64,000 nucleotides of DNA from Helianthus annuus (taxonomy: Eukaryota; Streptophyta; Magnoliopsida; Asterales; Asteraceae): assembly GCF_002127325.2 (NCBI RefSeq), contig NC_035433.2, positions 122,356,088-122,420,087 of the forward strand. The letters run 5' to 3'. The notes beneath the pieces are model-generated. The model ran no database searches and was not told where the DNA came from. It worked only from the letters and a program-made list of their open reading frames with translations. A program made the translations under genes and the position numbers. Positions 51,901-63,895 of the stretch are shown in pieces; positions within the stretch are counted from its first letter, which is position 1; each line of letters starts with the position of its first letter.

Positions 51901-53586
51901 ACCATAAACACATAGAATATCACCACTAGCTAGCACAAAACGAATCATCTTATCGGAACACACAACTTCAGCACGGTTTTCACGAAGAAAGTCCATGCCT
52001 ACTATGACATCGAAACTTCCGAGCTGCATCGGGATAAGATTGATCGGAAATACATGATTGTTGAGCTCGAGAGTACAATCACGGAGCACGGAATTGACAG
52101 CAATGGTTCTTCCGGTAGCGACTTCTACTTCGAAAGGTGTCGAAAGATAAGAGCGCTTACGTCTAAGAAGCTTCTCAAATTCAAATGACACAAAGCAGTT
52201 ATCGGCTCCAGTATCAAACAAACATGATGCATATATACCATTCACAAGGAACGTACCATTGACCACGTTGTTGTCAGCTTGAGCCTGACGTGCATTGATG
52301 TTGAAGGTTCTGGCGTGAGCTGCTTGCTGTTGAGGCTGTTGTTGTTGTTGCTGGGGTTGTTGAGCTTCTTGTTTCACCACCCTGTTCGGGCACCGGTTTG
52401 CAAAGTGGTTAGGGTCACCACATGCAAAGCAGGTCCGAACGTTGTTTGCCGGGGCCTGTGCAGCTTGAGGAGCTTGAGGAGCAGGGAGTAGAGCCTGGTT
52501 GACAGTGACTTGAGCTTGAGCTTGACGGGGACCATAGCGGCAGCTTGCAGTGAAATGCCCGTAAACGTTGCAGTGGGCACAGAATCGGCAGGCCACACCC
52601 ACCGGGTGATGATAAGAACATGTAGCACAGAGTGGGTGGGGGCCGGTGTACGCACGCTTCGCTGGCGGCGCATTGATCACTGGCGCAGTGCGCTGTGTTT
52701 GTTGCTGTTGTGGCGGTACTGACTGAAGAGGAGCAGCATTGGTTGCGGCGGCGCAATTCTTGTTCTTCTTTCTTCTCCTCGAGGACTTGGAGACTTGAGC
52801 AGTAGGGTTGTCGGTTGATGCGGCGGTGACTTGATGCAGGGGCTTGACTTGCTTATCCCAGAAACCAGCCTTAACTCGCTTGTCATTAATCTCAGCGGCG
52901 AGCAGGTAGGTTTCCTCAATCGTTGCGGGTTTTGATGCTAGGACAAAATCTGCGACACAATCCGGAAGAGCACGGATGTATTTCTTGATGGTCATGTCAG
53001 AAGTCTTGACCTGGTCGGGACATATGATACTCAATTGCTTGAAACGGGCGGTGAGACCAGCATTGTCTCCCTCCTTTTGCTTGATACCCCAGAACTCATC
53101 CTCCAACTTTTGGCGTTCGTGGGGAGGACAGAACTCGTCCATCATGATCGCTTTCAACTCCTTCCACGTCAGCTCGTATGCAGCGTCGTTCCCGCGCTTG
53201 TTCCTTTCTGCGGTCCACCAGTCCAAAGCTCGCGACTGGAAGACACCGGTAGCATTGAGAGTACGGAGGTGATCTGGGCATCCGCTTTGACGAAGGGTGA
53301 CTTCTACCGAGTCAAACCAATGAAACAGAGCCGTAGGGCCATCTTCACCGGTAAACTCTTTTGGTCCACATGCCTTGAATTGTTTGAAGCTAAAAGTTGC
53401 TTTGTTGGGGTCTTTGGGCGTGAGGGTTCGGGATTCCTCAGATGACTTGCTTGCGTTCTCGAACACATCACTGACGGCTTTTGCCACAGTCTTAGAGATG
53501 ATAGCAGCCAGACGTCGATCTCTTTTCTCCTGGCGGGTAAGACGCGAGTGTGATCTAGGTTGTCCAGATGACGACATGGTCTGCAA
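48955..53586 (-). CDS. Chromovirus Gag-Pol polyprotein with chromodomain
   Basis: One frame of 1543 codons; the Met at 53577 (MSSSGQPRS) is the likelier start. Approximate residues: Gag core 60-240 ([27 protein letters not shown]); zinc knuckle [14 protein letters not shown] 386-399; protease LFDTGAD 456-462; reverse transcriptase [14 protein letters not shown] near 693-706 and FIDD at 795-798; RNase H CDAS near 943, Glu in HDLELGAV near 981 and Asp in FTDHKSL near 1006; integrase zinc region HPGADKM...CLTCARVK; integrase core [19 protein letters not shown], then [12 protein letters not shown]. The Lys (codon 49699-49701) stands exactly 35 residues after the second Asp, where the family has catalytic Glu. 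The C-terminus (about 1490-1543; [19 protein letters not shown]) is a chromodomain, which in this clade guides integration to heterochromatin. Confidence 0.95.
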   Translation of the reverse strand: MQTMSSSGQPRSHSRLTRQEKRDRRLAAIISKTVAKAVSDVFENASKSSEESRTLTPKDPNKATFSFKQFKACGPKEFTGEDGPTALFHWFDSVEVTLRQSGCPDHLRTLNATGVFQSRALDWWTAERNKRGNDAAYELTWKELKAIMMDEFCPPHERQKLEDEFWGIKQKEGDNAGLTARFKQLSIICPDQVKTSDMTIKKYIRALPDCVADFVLASKPATIEETYLLAAEINDKRVKAGFWDKQVKPLHQVTAASTDNPTAQVSKSSRRRKKNKNCAAATNAAPLQSVPPQQQQTQRTAPVINAPPAKRAYTGPHPLCATCSYHHPVGVACRFCAHCNVYGHFTASCRYGPRQAQAQVTVNQALLPAPQAPQAAQAPANNVRTCFACGDPNHFANRCPNRVVKQEAQQPQQQQQQPQQQAAHARTFNINARQAQADNNVVNGTFLVNGIYASCLFDTGADNCFVSFEFEKLLRRKRSYLSTPFEVEVATGRTIAVNSVLRDCTLELNNHVFPINLIPMQLGSFDVIVGMDFLRENRAEVVCSDKMIRFVLASGDILCVYGETTAKDLKLMSCLQARKYLRKEYRAFLANIVVAETDKKKKVEVKDVPVVREFPQVFPDDLPGLPPSRDIDFRIDLISGANPVAKAPYRLAPSEMRELSNQLQELLEKGFIRPSTSPWGAPVLFVKKKDGSFRMCIDYRELNKLTIKNRYPLPRIDDLFDQLQGAQCFSKIDLRSGYHQLRIQEEDIPKTAFRTRYGHYEFVVMPFGLTNAPAVFMDLMNRVCKPFLDRFVIVFIDDVLIYSRSRAEHAQHLRLVLELLQGNQLYAKFSKCEFWLEEVQFLGHIVNSRGIHVDPAKIEAVKGWVTPKNPSEVRSFLGLAGYYRRFIEGFSKIAVPLTSLTHKDKPFVWGTAQETAFQTLKHMLCHAPVLTLPDGSDDFVVYCDASNLGLGCVLMQRDKVIAYASRQLKIHEKNYTTHDLELGAVVFALKIWRHYLYGTKCTIFTDHKSLQHIFNQRELNMRQRRWVELLNDYDCEIRYHPGKANVVADALSRKNYVIGVRNIQAQYNLEALIREAQHACFNERTLKKERIYHDGTQLVSKANGIFYYLDRIWVPRRTDLRKIIMNEAHKSRYSIHPGADKMYQDLRYKYWWPGMKRDIALYVGSCLTCARVKAEHQRPSGLLEQPPIPVWKWESIAMDFVTKLPTTPSGHDSIWVIVDRLTKSAHFLPIREDYKVAKLAQIYTDEIIKNHGTPRDIISDRDARFTSRLWETFQAALGTTLNLSTAFQPQTDGQTKRTIRTIEDMLRACVIDFGGSWSKHLPLVEFSYNNSYHSSIEMAPFEALYGRRCRSPIVWHEVGHSQLTGPEILQETTDKIHQIRENLVKARDRQKMYADKRRRPREFAVGDYVLLKVSPWKGVVRFGKRGKLAPRFVGPFKILERIGKVAYKLELPEELSNVHPTFHISNLRKCVADHDAIIPLDDLQVNETLHFVEKPVEIMNRQTKQLRRSRIPIVKVRWEGKRGAEFTWELESDMKAKYPQLFR

Positions 53587-54661
53587 TAGACATCGTCACA
53601 GGCTCAACACAACGAATTCGAGTCTCACACGTTCTTAGATCTCTAAAGCTTAGAATCACGTCGCATCTCTCGTCACGTAACACATATAATCACATAAGCA
53701 CATAGTCACAGAGGCACATAAGCACAGAAGCAATTAGGGCACATAAGCACAGAAGCAATCAGGGCACATAAGCAATTAAGCAAGTAGAGCACTTAATTTC
53801 CTAAACACGTACACATTTTTATCACAGAGGCGGTCAGAAAACAGAAACCTATAACCACAAGTCGAGTGCCGTTCGTTTTGCGTATCGGATAGCATCACAT
53901 TGTATCGTCTAACTTAGTCGTATAGCGTAGCATAGCACACTGGTTTCGTTTAGATCACATCAACAGGGATTTGAATCGAGATAGGATAGCAACAAGAGTC
54001 ACGCAGATTGATAACAAATGGAGTAACCAACAAATCTTAAAACACGTAAACAGGTAAATCACATAAAATCAACGAAGCAATACGCAAAATCGGGAAAATG
54101 GATTGTCTGCGGCTACTAGACTTTGACTAACCATGGCAATTTAACTATTCACAGTTGACTTGTCGTCACCTTCGACTCTAGGGGACATGTTTCTGCCTCG
54201 ATTCTTGGGCATTATGCATGCGCATTCTAGGCCATACTCGCGAGTTCAGGTTGTTGGAGTCCGTCAATTGCCTTGGCGAGATAAAATAAAGTTGGAATAA
54301 CTGCCAAGGTTAGGGTTTCACCCCTAGCTTAGCAATTTCTTCCTTGTTTTTAGAAAATTTAGAGGAAAGTTTTCATCAAATTACGGGTTTCAGCCCTAAT
54401 TTGGTATAATTCTCCCCCGTTTGTTGATAGAAAATCGCACAAATAGTTGGCAAATATTCGTAATTTAGGCAGGAATTTGCGGGTTTCACTCCTAATCCCG
54501 TCCAAATTACAAAATTTGGCTCGGGGTTCGGATGTAATGATAGAATAGAAGGAACAACATAAAATAAGCACATAAACTTGGTCTCTTGGTTCCTAACTAT
54601 AGTCTAGGTCTCTAAGACAGCGATCCGGACTAGATCGTGTCTAACCTAATTCCCTATAGTT
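53587..54661 (-). other. Chromovirus 5' leader
   Basis: Untranslated region between primer site and gag. It contains a tandem of CACATAAGCACAGAAGCAAT-like units (about 53690-53790) and three loosely similar blocks with GGGTTTCA(C/G)(C/T)CCTAAT-type phrases near 54312, 54385 and 54481. Such leaders usually hold packaging signals; none can be identified by eye. Confidence 0.6.
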
Positions 54662-54678
54662 ATGGCTCTGATACCAAT
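54662..54678 (-). other. Chromovirus primer-binding site (initiator tRNA-Met type)
   Basis: Minus-strand TGGTATCAGAGCCAT begins a few bases inside the 5' LTR. TGGTATCAGAGC is complementary to the 3' end of plant initiator tRNA-Met, the usual primer for these elements. Confidence 0.9.
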
Positions 54679-54679
54679 C

Positions 54680-57477
54680 TGTCACACCCCAACCGATGGC
54701 GGAATCATCGGGGCGCGGCACTGAGCGAAACAGATTGTTCAGAAGTCTCCATAACAACTAACATACAATTCAGTTATACAACACGTCCCATACCGTGTCC
54801 CAAATAATATCAAGTTATCATAGAAATCAACTAAACAATATGGGAACTGTTCCGACAACTCAAATTCTTAATTATTACAGACCGAATGTAAATATTGTTT
54901 TAAGACCTCTAGACGGCTATCCGTAAATCTTACTGACTACAGGTGCCAGTACAAGATCTACAGATAATTATGGCCCTGGAACAGGTACGTGGACACTGTC
55001 CTAAGGTCACAGGCTCCTAGAAGTTTATTATTGCCTCGCTTCCCTAGCACGCTAGTAGCTTAAACACCTGTCACATACGTTAAAATAAAAGTCAATACAT
55101 ATAATGTAAAGGTGAGTACACAAGTTTGATATAGCATATAGAGTTCGAATAGTTTACGCATAACCAAGCACGTACACAAGGGCAAACGATGCATGTAAAT
55201 TATCAACATGGGACCATCGATACCAATGACTTCGAGTTGACTGTCCGAGACAGTTCGCAATACATGATTACCACCGTAATCCATGCAAGTAATTGTCCTT
55301 AGCAACCCCCGTGTGAACGGGTGCTGAGTCCAAACTATAGTACTACGTTGCTAAAGCAGGCAGATAGCACTCCACGTGTAAACATAATAAACAGCAATCA
55401 TTTAGACAAGTAATACATGCAAGTAGGTTAGCGTTCAAATAGTTTGTGTTGTTTGTGAATTTGATAGATTACGTATGTAACACCCAAAAGTGCTGAAAGC
55501 AAAAAGGGATCGAGTATACTCACAGTGGTTGGTTGTGGATTGAAGGGAGCACTGAGAATAGGTTAGCCTGAATAGTTCGATAACACAACGATGAGTAACG
55601 CGGAAAAAGTAAACAATGTACTTGGATCGAGTAGGCCATTCGATCGGACAGCAGTTCGATCGAGTGGGCTGTTCGATTGGTTTGAAAGTCCATTCGAACA
55701 TCCATTCGATCGGCCGGCTGGCTCGATCGGCTGGTTCCTTCAAGTGGATTGTTTCTTCCTTTGATATGAAGGATGTGTTTGTGTACGATGGTTTGTACTA
55801 CCTTTCAAGTTGGTCGATCGAACAGCTATTCGATCGGTTAGCCCAACCGATCGGTTAGCATTGCAGATTTGGCAAGATGTCACTCGATCGGTTAGCATGC
55901 TCGATCGGGTGACATTCCAATGTTTCAAAAAGTCTAAGTGTTTTAAAGTATAGTATCTCATGATCCGAGCAGTAATGATTACAACCGAGTGGCGTAGTCG
56001 ATCGAACAGTACCTCGTCAATACTACACTTTTGTGAGTTGGTGGGTCTAAGTGCTAGTCGATCGGTTAGCCTAACCGATCGGCTGGCATAGTCGTTCGAT
56101 TGGGCTGTTCGATCGAACAGCCTAGCCGTTCGGCCAGCTTCTCGATTCGGTTAACCTTTCACTAAACACTTGGTTACTCCCGTTAATTGTTGATGTTTTA
56201 GAGATATTTTGACTACGAGTTGAACCACAAGCTGAAGTCCCTACTTAGTCTACTGACTCGAGCAGGAATCACCCAAACCCGGTCAGAGAAGGTTTGGAAC
56301 CCAAGTTTAACGTTTAACCCGAAATCGGTATATCTCTCGATAAAACCCGAATCTTGAACCATGTGTTTGTTTAGATTGATTTATAAATCGGTTCAAGCTT
56401 CGTTTTCACCGGTTTGAGTGTAAAAGAGTTGAAAGATAGATGAAAACAAATCTTCCAATCCTTTTCCACCGTGAAATGTTAAGATCTTTAGAAGATTTTA
56501 GGTTATTTATGTGGAAATCGGTTAGATCTAGCTTATTCATGGTTGAATGAAGTCAAGAACATGAAGTTCTTGATGAACACCAAGAACACCATGATGACAT
56601 CACTCAAGAACACCTAGATCTTGGTGATTTCATGGATGAAATTCAGATTTTGAAAGATAGAAAGATGGAGAATCGATTAATGAACAAAAACGTACAAGGA
56701 TTAGAGCGAAATACTTACCGGTTTGAGAGAAATCTGAGATTTAGTGAGAAGAAGAGGCTGGTCGGTCAGAGCTTTTCCAAAAGTGGAAAGCTTGACAAGG
56801 ACAGCCCTATTTATAGGCTTCCAAAAGAGGAAAGGGTGAGCTGATCGAACAGCATCCCTGATCGAGCAGCTGTCCGATCGAACAGCCTGTTCGATCGGCT
56901 AGCCTGTTCGATCAGGTTGCCCTGTTCGATCGGCTTGCCTTGTTTTGAGTGTTTCGCGACGATTTTTGATATTTCGAGTTCGATGAACGAGGATTTGAGG
57001 ATGATAGAATTCCTAATCAAATTACTTTTAGTTCCAACTACTATATCTAACATACAAGCATCCTTACAACCATTTCGGGTTCGATTTCCATTGAGTTTGA
57101 TTCACCTTTGAGTCTTGATTGATTTGATTGATTCACCACACACTTTAACATAAAAGTAAACATGCACAAGTAACACATAAGGTACACGCACACGTATAGA
57201 CAGTACTAAAATCCCCACACTTGAGTTCGATGATTGATTTGATTAGCTTGATTATTGATTGACTAGCTTTATTGCATTGTTACTTCCTACCATTCACAGT
57301 CGGTCGTTGATTCACAGCTCGATTATCGGTCGATTAGTTTGATTATACAACACTTACTCCAAATAATACGAAAATCAAAATGAAACTAAAATGAAATTAA
57401 TCTTTATTAATCTTTAATTCCAATAACAGTCAACACTTGACTTTGACTTTGACTTTTGGAAAACACGGGGTGTTACA
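54680..57477 (-). repeat. 5' LTR of the chromovirus
   Basis: Near-identical copy of 46070-48867. Minus-strand TATA box at 56808-56816. Followed by the GTAAT duplication. Confidence 0.95.
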
Positions 57478-57482
57478 GTAAT

Positions 57483-58980
57483 GCTACACAAATAATAATC
57501 ACAAATAATAATCAAACATTACGCGCAATCACTAAGCATCCAGATAATCGCACAGACACCACGTTAACCAAATTGTAAAACAGGATTGCGAGGTCAGTTG
57601 GGTGCCACATCATCCCCAACTTGAAAGGAATTTCGTCCCGAAATTCACCAAGGATATTGAAAGTTAGTCCCACCGTTTGAACAATCGGGGATAACAGAGC
57701 TTCACCTGATCTTTGCATTCTCCCACCGCGAATTTCCACTATTTCTTAAGCTTAACAGCTTCCCAAGGGGTTCAAGTACGAATCCCGGATCTGTGACTAG
57801 GTTCTCATTTCCATATATGAGTTTCTGGTTGCTAATATCCTACCTTGACTTTCCCATATATCAAACTTCGTTCCCATGCGTGGCTATCTGGGCCTTCAGG
57901 CCCGGTCACCCATATATGGTCTTCAGGTTTCAATGCATCCTATCAAAACTCAGGTGAATAGGATATCGAGGCCCATGAGCTTTGCCTACACCATTTCCCT
58001 AAGCTGAGAGAGCTGAGAAGACGTCCTCCTAATTTGATTCCCAAGAGTTCACCGCTCCCCGCAGTGCTAACGAGGTTAAGGCTACGCAATCTTCAAAAAT
58101 CCCGTGATGAATCTGTGATAGTATCCAGCGAATCCAAGGGATTGCTGTATCCCAGAAGGAAATCAGGATTTGCATAAGGTCAATTCTGAAATTCCACCTA
58201 ACGATGTGAAAGTAAACCAGGTAACTCTTCAGAAGTCACGTCAGAGCTAGTATAGCAGAGTAGCCCCTCCGTAGACACTTCTGGCCTTCATAGCTGAAAT
58301 GGCGCTAACCTTTGCACCACTCTGACGTTTTAGAGCAAATAACGATTCTCCACACAAGGTCTTCTCCGCACTGGTGTATCTGTGTGATCTCTGGTTAACC
58401 AATCCACACTAACTACTATATTGCAACCATCAAGGGTTGTGGAAGGAAGGTCGATGTCGAACACCTGTCCCCCAAGGTCGAGTTTGCATCTCAGCGAACA
58501 TATAAGGCTTCAATTAACTTGCATCAGCCGACTCCACAACAGGTTCGGTTTCAATAAGCATCAGGGTTACCAGAACAGAGACGAAGCGAATAACTACCCA
58601 TCCAAGCTATTGTGGTGCTATTATGTCTGGTATAGCCTATGCCAATACTAAATGTCCTTCCATGAGCTTCATTTCCAGTGTGGTTTTCGTCACGAGAATT
58701 TCCAATACTGCCGTCGTTCCCTTGGTTGTCGTCACTTTCGTTTCCATACTGTAAGCTACGATCACAAATACCTTGATGTTGCCGCGACTGTTGCCTCTAG
58801 TATTGTTGCCTGTAAAGGTGTCCTGCGTCCTTTCACCAACAAGGTCCTTCTTTTCACATTCCTTGCCACGTCCTAAGGCACTACTCGTGGTGCGGGCGGT
58901 TACACAGTCCGCTCTACAGTCAATCGTCATCGATTTTGTCCCGATTGATTCGTAAGAGTCGACTCCCATGAGTCGCTGGC
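57483..58980 (-). pseudogene. LARD-like internal region: LTR scrap and scrambled chromovirus pol
   Basis: Bases 57483-57611 end in TGCCACA directly followed by CATCATCCCCAACTTG and the dyad AATTTCGTCCCGAAATT (57631-57647), i.e. what looks like the end of another LTR plus its polypurine tract. Beyond it, minus-strand translation in shifting frames shows pol scraps: GFAGYYHRFITGFLKIA (reverse-transcriptase/RNase H junction, near 58110-58160), SEELPGLLSHR and VEFQ (start of RT, near 58200-58240), a DIDLPSTTLDGCNIVVSVDW block (protease end, near 58410-58470), and a weak cysteine-rich gag scrap near 58840. Large parts between these are missing. No product is possible. Confidence 0.6.
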
Positions 58981-59837
58981 TGGGTTAAGGATTCGATCGG
59001 AGTCCAATCGCTGTTGTTCGTTGTCGGTAACTAGGGTCGTTCAAATGCTGAAGTCGGTAAGGTACTACGTTTACCTTCTTGTCCATCATTCTATGTCGCG
59101 AGAGTGCTGCAGAGGTGATCGCACTTCGGGATCTAAGGCGTCAATACACTAAGTTCCAACAAACAAAGATAGGTGAGGAAAGTATAGTCCAATCATTTGA
59201 CGCTGGGCCATCCAACTCAGGGACGTTCGTACTAGCACCTAACATTCTATACAGTTTGCTAGGCGTTCAGATGTGTGATCAGGTGGTACTCGATAGCATC
59301 GAGATTCGTAAGGATTCAGAAAGGGGTGAAAAGATCATGTTCGAGTAGGAGACAATCACTGCTATGACTCCTATAGACTGCTGAGTGCTAATATAACATC
59401 AATTAACAGAGCGGAACCCCTCTCACACTCGTTAAGCCTCACTGGGACTCACATGCACCCCACATTATTATTATGTGTGCACCCATAATAATAAGGCAAT
59501 TTGCATGCTTATCTCAGTGCCTCTTAACTTGCGCAAAAAGTTTCCCCTCATTCAAACAACAAACGAAAGGTATTACAGGGTTAAGAATCAGAATAAGCAA
59601 TGGGTAGTGTCACACTAACAGTTCACATAACAGGGGTTGGTAATGTAAGGGCTCATGCTGTGGTGCCAAGTGTGCATTCACGTATAATGTTATACATAAG
59701 TGTACACTAAATATGCTATGCAATCGTAAATGAGAAACGAACCTTGCAGTCTGGAGCTGAGTGTCATGGTCGATTTCGGTGCTGTTCGGTTATAGTCTGG
59801 TTTTATGAAAACGTTTTAAAACCAAGTTCACTATAAC
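58981..59837. other. LARD-like element 5' leader
   Basis: Non-coding region between the pol remnant and the primer site. An open plus-strand frame of 89 codons (59079-59348) has no recognised features and is antisense to the element; I do not call it a gene. A short palindromic TATTATTATGTGTGCACCCATAATAATA-like sequence lies near 59465-59492. Confidence 0.45.
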
Positions 59838-59856
59838 CAATGGCTCTGATACCAAA
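59838..59856 (-). other. Primer-binding site of the LARD-like element (tRNA-Met type)
   Basis: Minus-strand TTTGGTATCAGAGCCATTGG adjoins the 5' LTR. It shares TGGTATCAGAGCCAT with the chromovirus, so the two use the same primer. Confidence 0.88.
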
Positions 59857-59857
59857 C

Positions 59858-62536
59858 TGTCACACCCTCAAAATACCACCTAGGGAGTGTCCCTGATAGG
59901 CGTGTGACGTACCAATAACGAGCCACCAATTACATTGAACCCATACAAGTTATAATTAAAATCCCCATTATTAATAAAAACATCTTCAATAAGTTTAAAC
60001 GAAAATCAATAAGTTCAGCGGAAGCAACTAGTAAACGAAGTTAAACTGTTTCAAAACCAAAGTATAATATCAAGAAATCAGTCACATAAATCCTTCCTGT
60101 CGACCCATGACCACTCCAGCTACTCCAGACAGCAAGTTCCCAAATCCAAAATACCTGACGACCTGCGAGCATGCAGCAAGTGTATCAGACAACGCTGGTG
60201 AGTCCATAGTTTTACAAAAACGTTGGTTACCAAGTGTTTAGTTAATCCATTGAAGTTAATTCCGAAAGTAATGTGAAAACAATGTTGATAATAACCCGAA
60301 TACAAGACGGCTTCTGATTATTTTGCCCTTTCTCCAATGCTCCTATCAAAGCATTGGTCATGACTAGGTCATTAGTTCAACACCCGTCCTCCCAGATACG
60401 GGGTGAGGTTGCCAAACCTAAGTAGCGCTACTAACTAACACCATGTTACCACCCAGGTAACCAAACAACACGGAGGGACTTAAAGGTGATAGGAAGAGTA
60501 TATTATCCAACATTCCCGTTTTACCCAAACGACTTATCCCACCCCGGGATACCCACTGACTGTCCCAACCACAGGGACGCATGCTCAAGAAAGATGAACT
60601 CACCTTTGGTTTGCTCGGTAAGACTAGTTACTGGACCACACTCAGTTAATCAAAACCTATAAGGTTTATATATAGCAATCAGTTTGCATCCATGTTGATC
60701 ACGTTGTTACACAAGAGAGTTATCGCAAAACATATACGTTGCATTTTTAGTTCGCCTACTCATCAATTGAACATACCACATAACCCTACACAAACGCAAA
60801 TAATACATGTATCCTTAATGTGTTCGGCCCCGTACTTACAGCCCAACACTTACTATCCAGTCCAACCCGCACCACCCAACCAGTTTTGAGTCCCGAATGA
60901 ACCAATTGATCCGTCAGGGCCCAGCCCACTTCAGCGTGCAGCCCGTTTGTCCACTAGTTAATTACCCAGTCCGGTCACCCCTTAGGCCCAAAACACCCAC
61001 ATGATATCCCCAATTAAAATACAGGCCCACGATTGTAACACATAACCCAAGCTACTGTTTCAATATATTTTTTTTCCTTTGACATTATAATACATGTTCA
61101 CTACCTCAAACACTTTAATCATGATGCATACTTGTCACCAAGTGACCCTTTGAAAATTATTCTGTTACAAGTCCCTATCGTATGGTTTCGGTTCATATAT
61201 TTAAGCCTCATTAACTTAACAAGTCTAATGTACATCATGCCCATACAATAAGCGTTAACCTAATTATTCAACATGTTTAACTATAACAGCAGGTACTAAT
61301 ATGCCCATACTCAATCAACTAACACATCAATAAATTTGGCTAGCAACCATTATCAAAACTTAGTAAAGATGGCCGACCACTATTGTTGATCTCATACTAT
61401 TATTGGACCAATCTTTGTAGTGGACTGCAAGTTCAATATCATTGGACCATCTCTTACATATTATATATCACTATCATGTATCAACAATACAAACCATTTG
61501 CATATTTTAATCACAGTATTCAGTCATGTTTTAATGATTCCAAATATTAAATCATGCAACACATATTTTAGACAAATTATTACATCACCGGTTAGCCCTT
61601 ATCAATGTACACACAAATCAATAAGCACATGCGATGGCAGGCTAGTCAACTCACAAACAACAATCATAGTCCACCTAATTGTCCCCTCATCTCAATATTG
61701 ACATAGATTCCCTCTTATCCCATCAAGTAATTAATGACATTAATTAGCTCATGCATAACAAGGTCACAAACACACATAATACATGAAATCCTATAGAACA
61801 TAATTGCTAACATACCTCGTGTTCCTAAGCAGTTTTCAACTCACAGCATCATACGAACACATGTATATCATACACAACCTAATCGTTACTAATCGTTCAC
61901 ATGCTACACAACTATGCATGACAAGGAAATTGATTCAAAACATCAAGAGATTACACTAACCGAATGAATCAAGGTAACGCTGGGTCCGAATTAACTTCAC
62001 GAGGGGGAATGGGTTGCGTCCACTGTTGATCGCCGAAACGGATGGGTAGATGGAGGATGTGCTAGGGTTTGAGTAAAGTTGTGTTATCATGTTTACGTGA
62101 CTTGTGGGTGCATATATACTAACCCTTAGCCGACCCCAATCTAATTATCTACTTGGGCTTACAGGCCCAATCATGAATATGGCACACACATATGTTCGGT
62201 TCTCAAACTTGTGCTCGATGTAGTTCACAGAATCATAATAAAATAGAACAAGGGCCGCTGAGCCCACTTGGGTTTTTATTTCATGTTTAGGCTCCTAAGA
62301 TACTGGGCCGAGGTACAACCTCTCTAAGGTGGGCCGACTTTAGGAGGTTCGGGCCAATGACTTCAAGTGTGACCCACCTTTACATGCGGCCCTAACCTAA
62401 CCAATACACGTACAAGCATATACGGATACGTTATACAATAAACAAGTTTAACACGATCATGAATGTGAACGAAGGACAGTGAGAAACACAAATACGAGAT
62501 CACACGATACTAACCTTGAAAGTTCGGGTTGTCACA
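59858..62536 (-). repeat. 5' LTR of the LARD-like element
   Basis: 2679-bp partner of 43298-45976 with two visible differences. The minus-strand TATA-like site is at 62111-62118. Followed by GTTAG. Confidence 0.93.
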
Positions 62537-62639
62537 GTTAGTATGAGTTTGAGTTAGAATGCGTTTATGTTGATGCAGATTTTGTGTCCGATGCTTGTCG
62601 AATAGATTAGTTATTATTTTACGCTGAATTTGTAATAGT

Positions 62640-63229
62640 TAGTGAAACGGTCTATCGAACGTGTATAGACCCACTCGTTTGAAGTGGTCAAACGAGAGGG
62701 TTATTCGGTTGACCGTGTGTTGTTGCAAGACAAGTTATGGTTGTTAATGTTGGTGTCGAAGGATAAGGCATCGAAGGATTGATGATATCCTTCGATGAGC
62801 TCGAAAGATACCCATCGAAGGATGAAGATGGACCTCGAAGGATATGTGATCCTTCGAGGTATGTATGTGTCTTTCGAAAGCTGGATAGTCGACAGATGAT
62901 CTGTCGACCAGTCAGCTTGATCCTTCGACTGTGCAACCTGTGTTTGGTATAAATACCAACACTTTGTCTTGTAAAACACAAGAGTGAGAGCACAAGTGTG
63001 TGCTAGAGAGTGATAGGAGGTTTGAGTCCTCACCGGGAGAAATCACCACTTGATTTCTCCCTGGATGTATACTTCTTTGGTATTAGTTCGGTTTCCATGT
63101 AATCGGGCCGACTTGTAATGTTTACTACCGGATTAATACAAAAGTTGTTTGTTTATCATCTCTTTATCTCTTCCATCTATGAACATAAACATGAAAATCA
63201 CGGATTGGATCCCGAAACACGGACCTACA
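62640..63229 (+). repeat. 5' LTR of a further LTR retrotransposon (probably Copia)
   Basis: The right edge ends CCTACA at 63229, followed by a primer site. A TATA box TATAAATA lies at 62948-62955. The left edge is not certain; TG starts are available between about 62600 and 62720. The U3 part holds many TCGAAGGAT/TCGAAAGAT words. Copia is favoured by the short LTR and the tRNA-Met site, but no protein is in the window to prove it. Confidence 0.6.
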
Positions 63230-63895
63230 ATTGGTATCAGAGCCATGGTGCCCGATTTAGTAAAACTAACCGTTTACTAAGTCACATGTGCTCTAGATCT
63301 GTGATTTTTATGGATTTTTGTTCAAGATGTAAAAAATGGTGAAAATGAGAAAAACTCAGATCTGAACCCGAATATTCAGATCTGTGATAAAACGAGTGTT
63401 GGGTTTTATGTTTTTCTCCTAAATCTTCAAGTTTTCTTCATCAAAATTCGTGTACAAACGTTTTCATTGAATCTGCAAATTTACCCAGATGTCTGTGTTC
63501 TTGATGTTCTTCACATCTTCATGTGTTGAAAGATGTGAAGAACTTCGAAAGGTCTGCCATTCATTCGAAGGGTCAACCCAACTATCTTCGAAGGATCATT
63601 CTTGTTTCGAAGGGTCAAATTTTTGAAAGATCAGTTCTGACAGCAGCTGATGTGTGTCAGATCCAGATCTGACATGTGCCAGAAAAGTCAACTTCACAAC
63701 CTTCGAAAGATAATTCTTTTCTCGAAGGATTATCCCAACAACCTCGAAAGATCAAATCTGTTCGAAAGACAGAAACTGATCTGTGGATCATCTTTCGAGA
63801 CCGAAAGATCTGTGCTCGAAACCCCCAACAACTTCGAAGGATATCAACAATCTCGAAAGATGCAAACAGTTTCGGAAGATCAAATGAGCTTTCGA
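62756..63895. promoter_or_regulatory. TTCGAA(A/G)GAT motif array across LTR and leader
   Basis: By hand I count roughly 20 copies of TCGAAGGAT, TCGAAAGAT or their complements, in two clusters: 62756-62935 (LTR, upstream of the TATA box) and 63540-63895 (leader). They occur in both orientations with irregular spacing, so it is not a simple tandem repeat. A GTCGACAGATGATCTGTCGAC palindrome-like block lies near 62889. Function is unknown. Confidence 0.6.
63232..63244 (+). other. Primer-binding site (tRNA-Met type) of the right-edge element
   Basis: TGGTATCAGAGCC lies two bases after the LTR end, on the plus strand. Sets the orientation: the element's genes should lie to the right of the window. 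Confidence 0.88.

Larger units (their letters stand above)
46070..57477 (-). mobile_element. Tekay/Del-type chromovirus, very young, coding frame intact
   Basis: 11,408 bp with 2798-bp LTRs (46070-48867, 54680-57477); I see one difference between them (AAGTCTCTAC versus AAGTCCCTAC, near 47639/56249). Target duplication GTAAT is perfect (46065-46069, 57478-57482). Minus-strand order: 5' LTR, tRNA-Met primer site, about 1 kb leader, one gag-pol frame of about 1540 codons ending in a chromodomain, polypurine tract, 3' LTR. Long LTRs, one fused frame and a C-terminal chromodomain place it in the Tekay/Del branch. Despite its youth, the integrase catalytic Glu is Lys, so this copy may not integrate by itself. 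Confidence 0.95.
43298..62536 (-). mobile_element. Non-autonomous gypsy element with 2679-bp LTRs (LARD-like), interrupted
   Basis: LTRs 43298-45976 and 59858-62536 are equal in length and by eye differ at two sites (ACCATACAC/ACCCTACAC near 44226/60786; CTCCAAGG/CTCTAAGG near 45765/62325). The target duplication GTTAG is perfect (43293-43297, 62537-62541). A tRNA-Met-type primer site lies at 59840-59854, so the element reads on the minus strand. After removing the chromovirus, its internal region is about 2.5 kb and contains only a scrambled, internally deleted pol remnant. It therefore moved using enzymes from another element, and did so recently. Confidence 0.9.

Noticed and set aside
46450..57111. 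Small frames occurring identically in 46.4-48.5 kb and 55.0-57.1 kb
   Set aside because: They recur because the two chromovirus LTRs are near-identical; LTRs do not encode these products.
59079..59348. 89-codon plus-strand frame in the LARD-like interior
   Set aside because: Antisense to the element, no conserved motif, in a region of decayed leader; not supportable as a gene.
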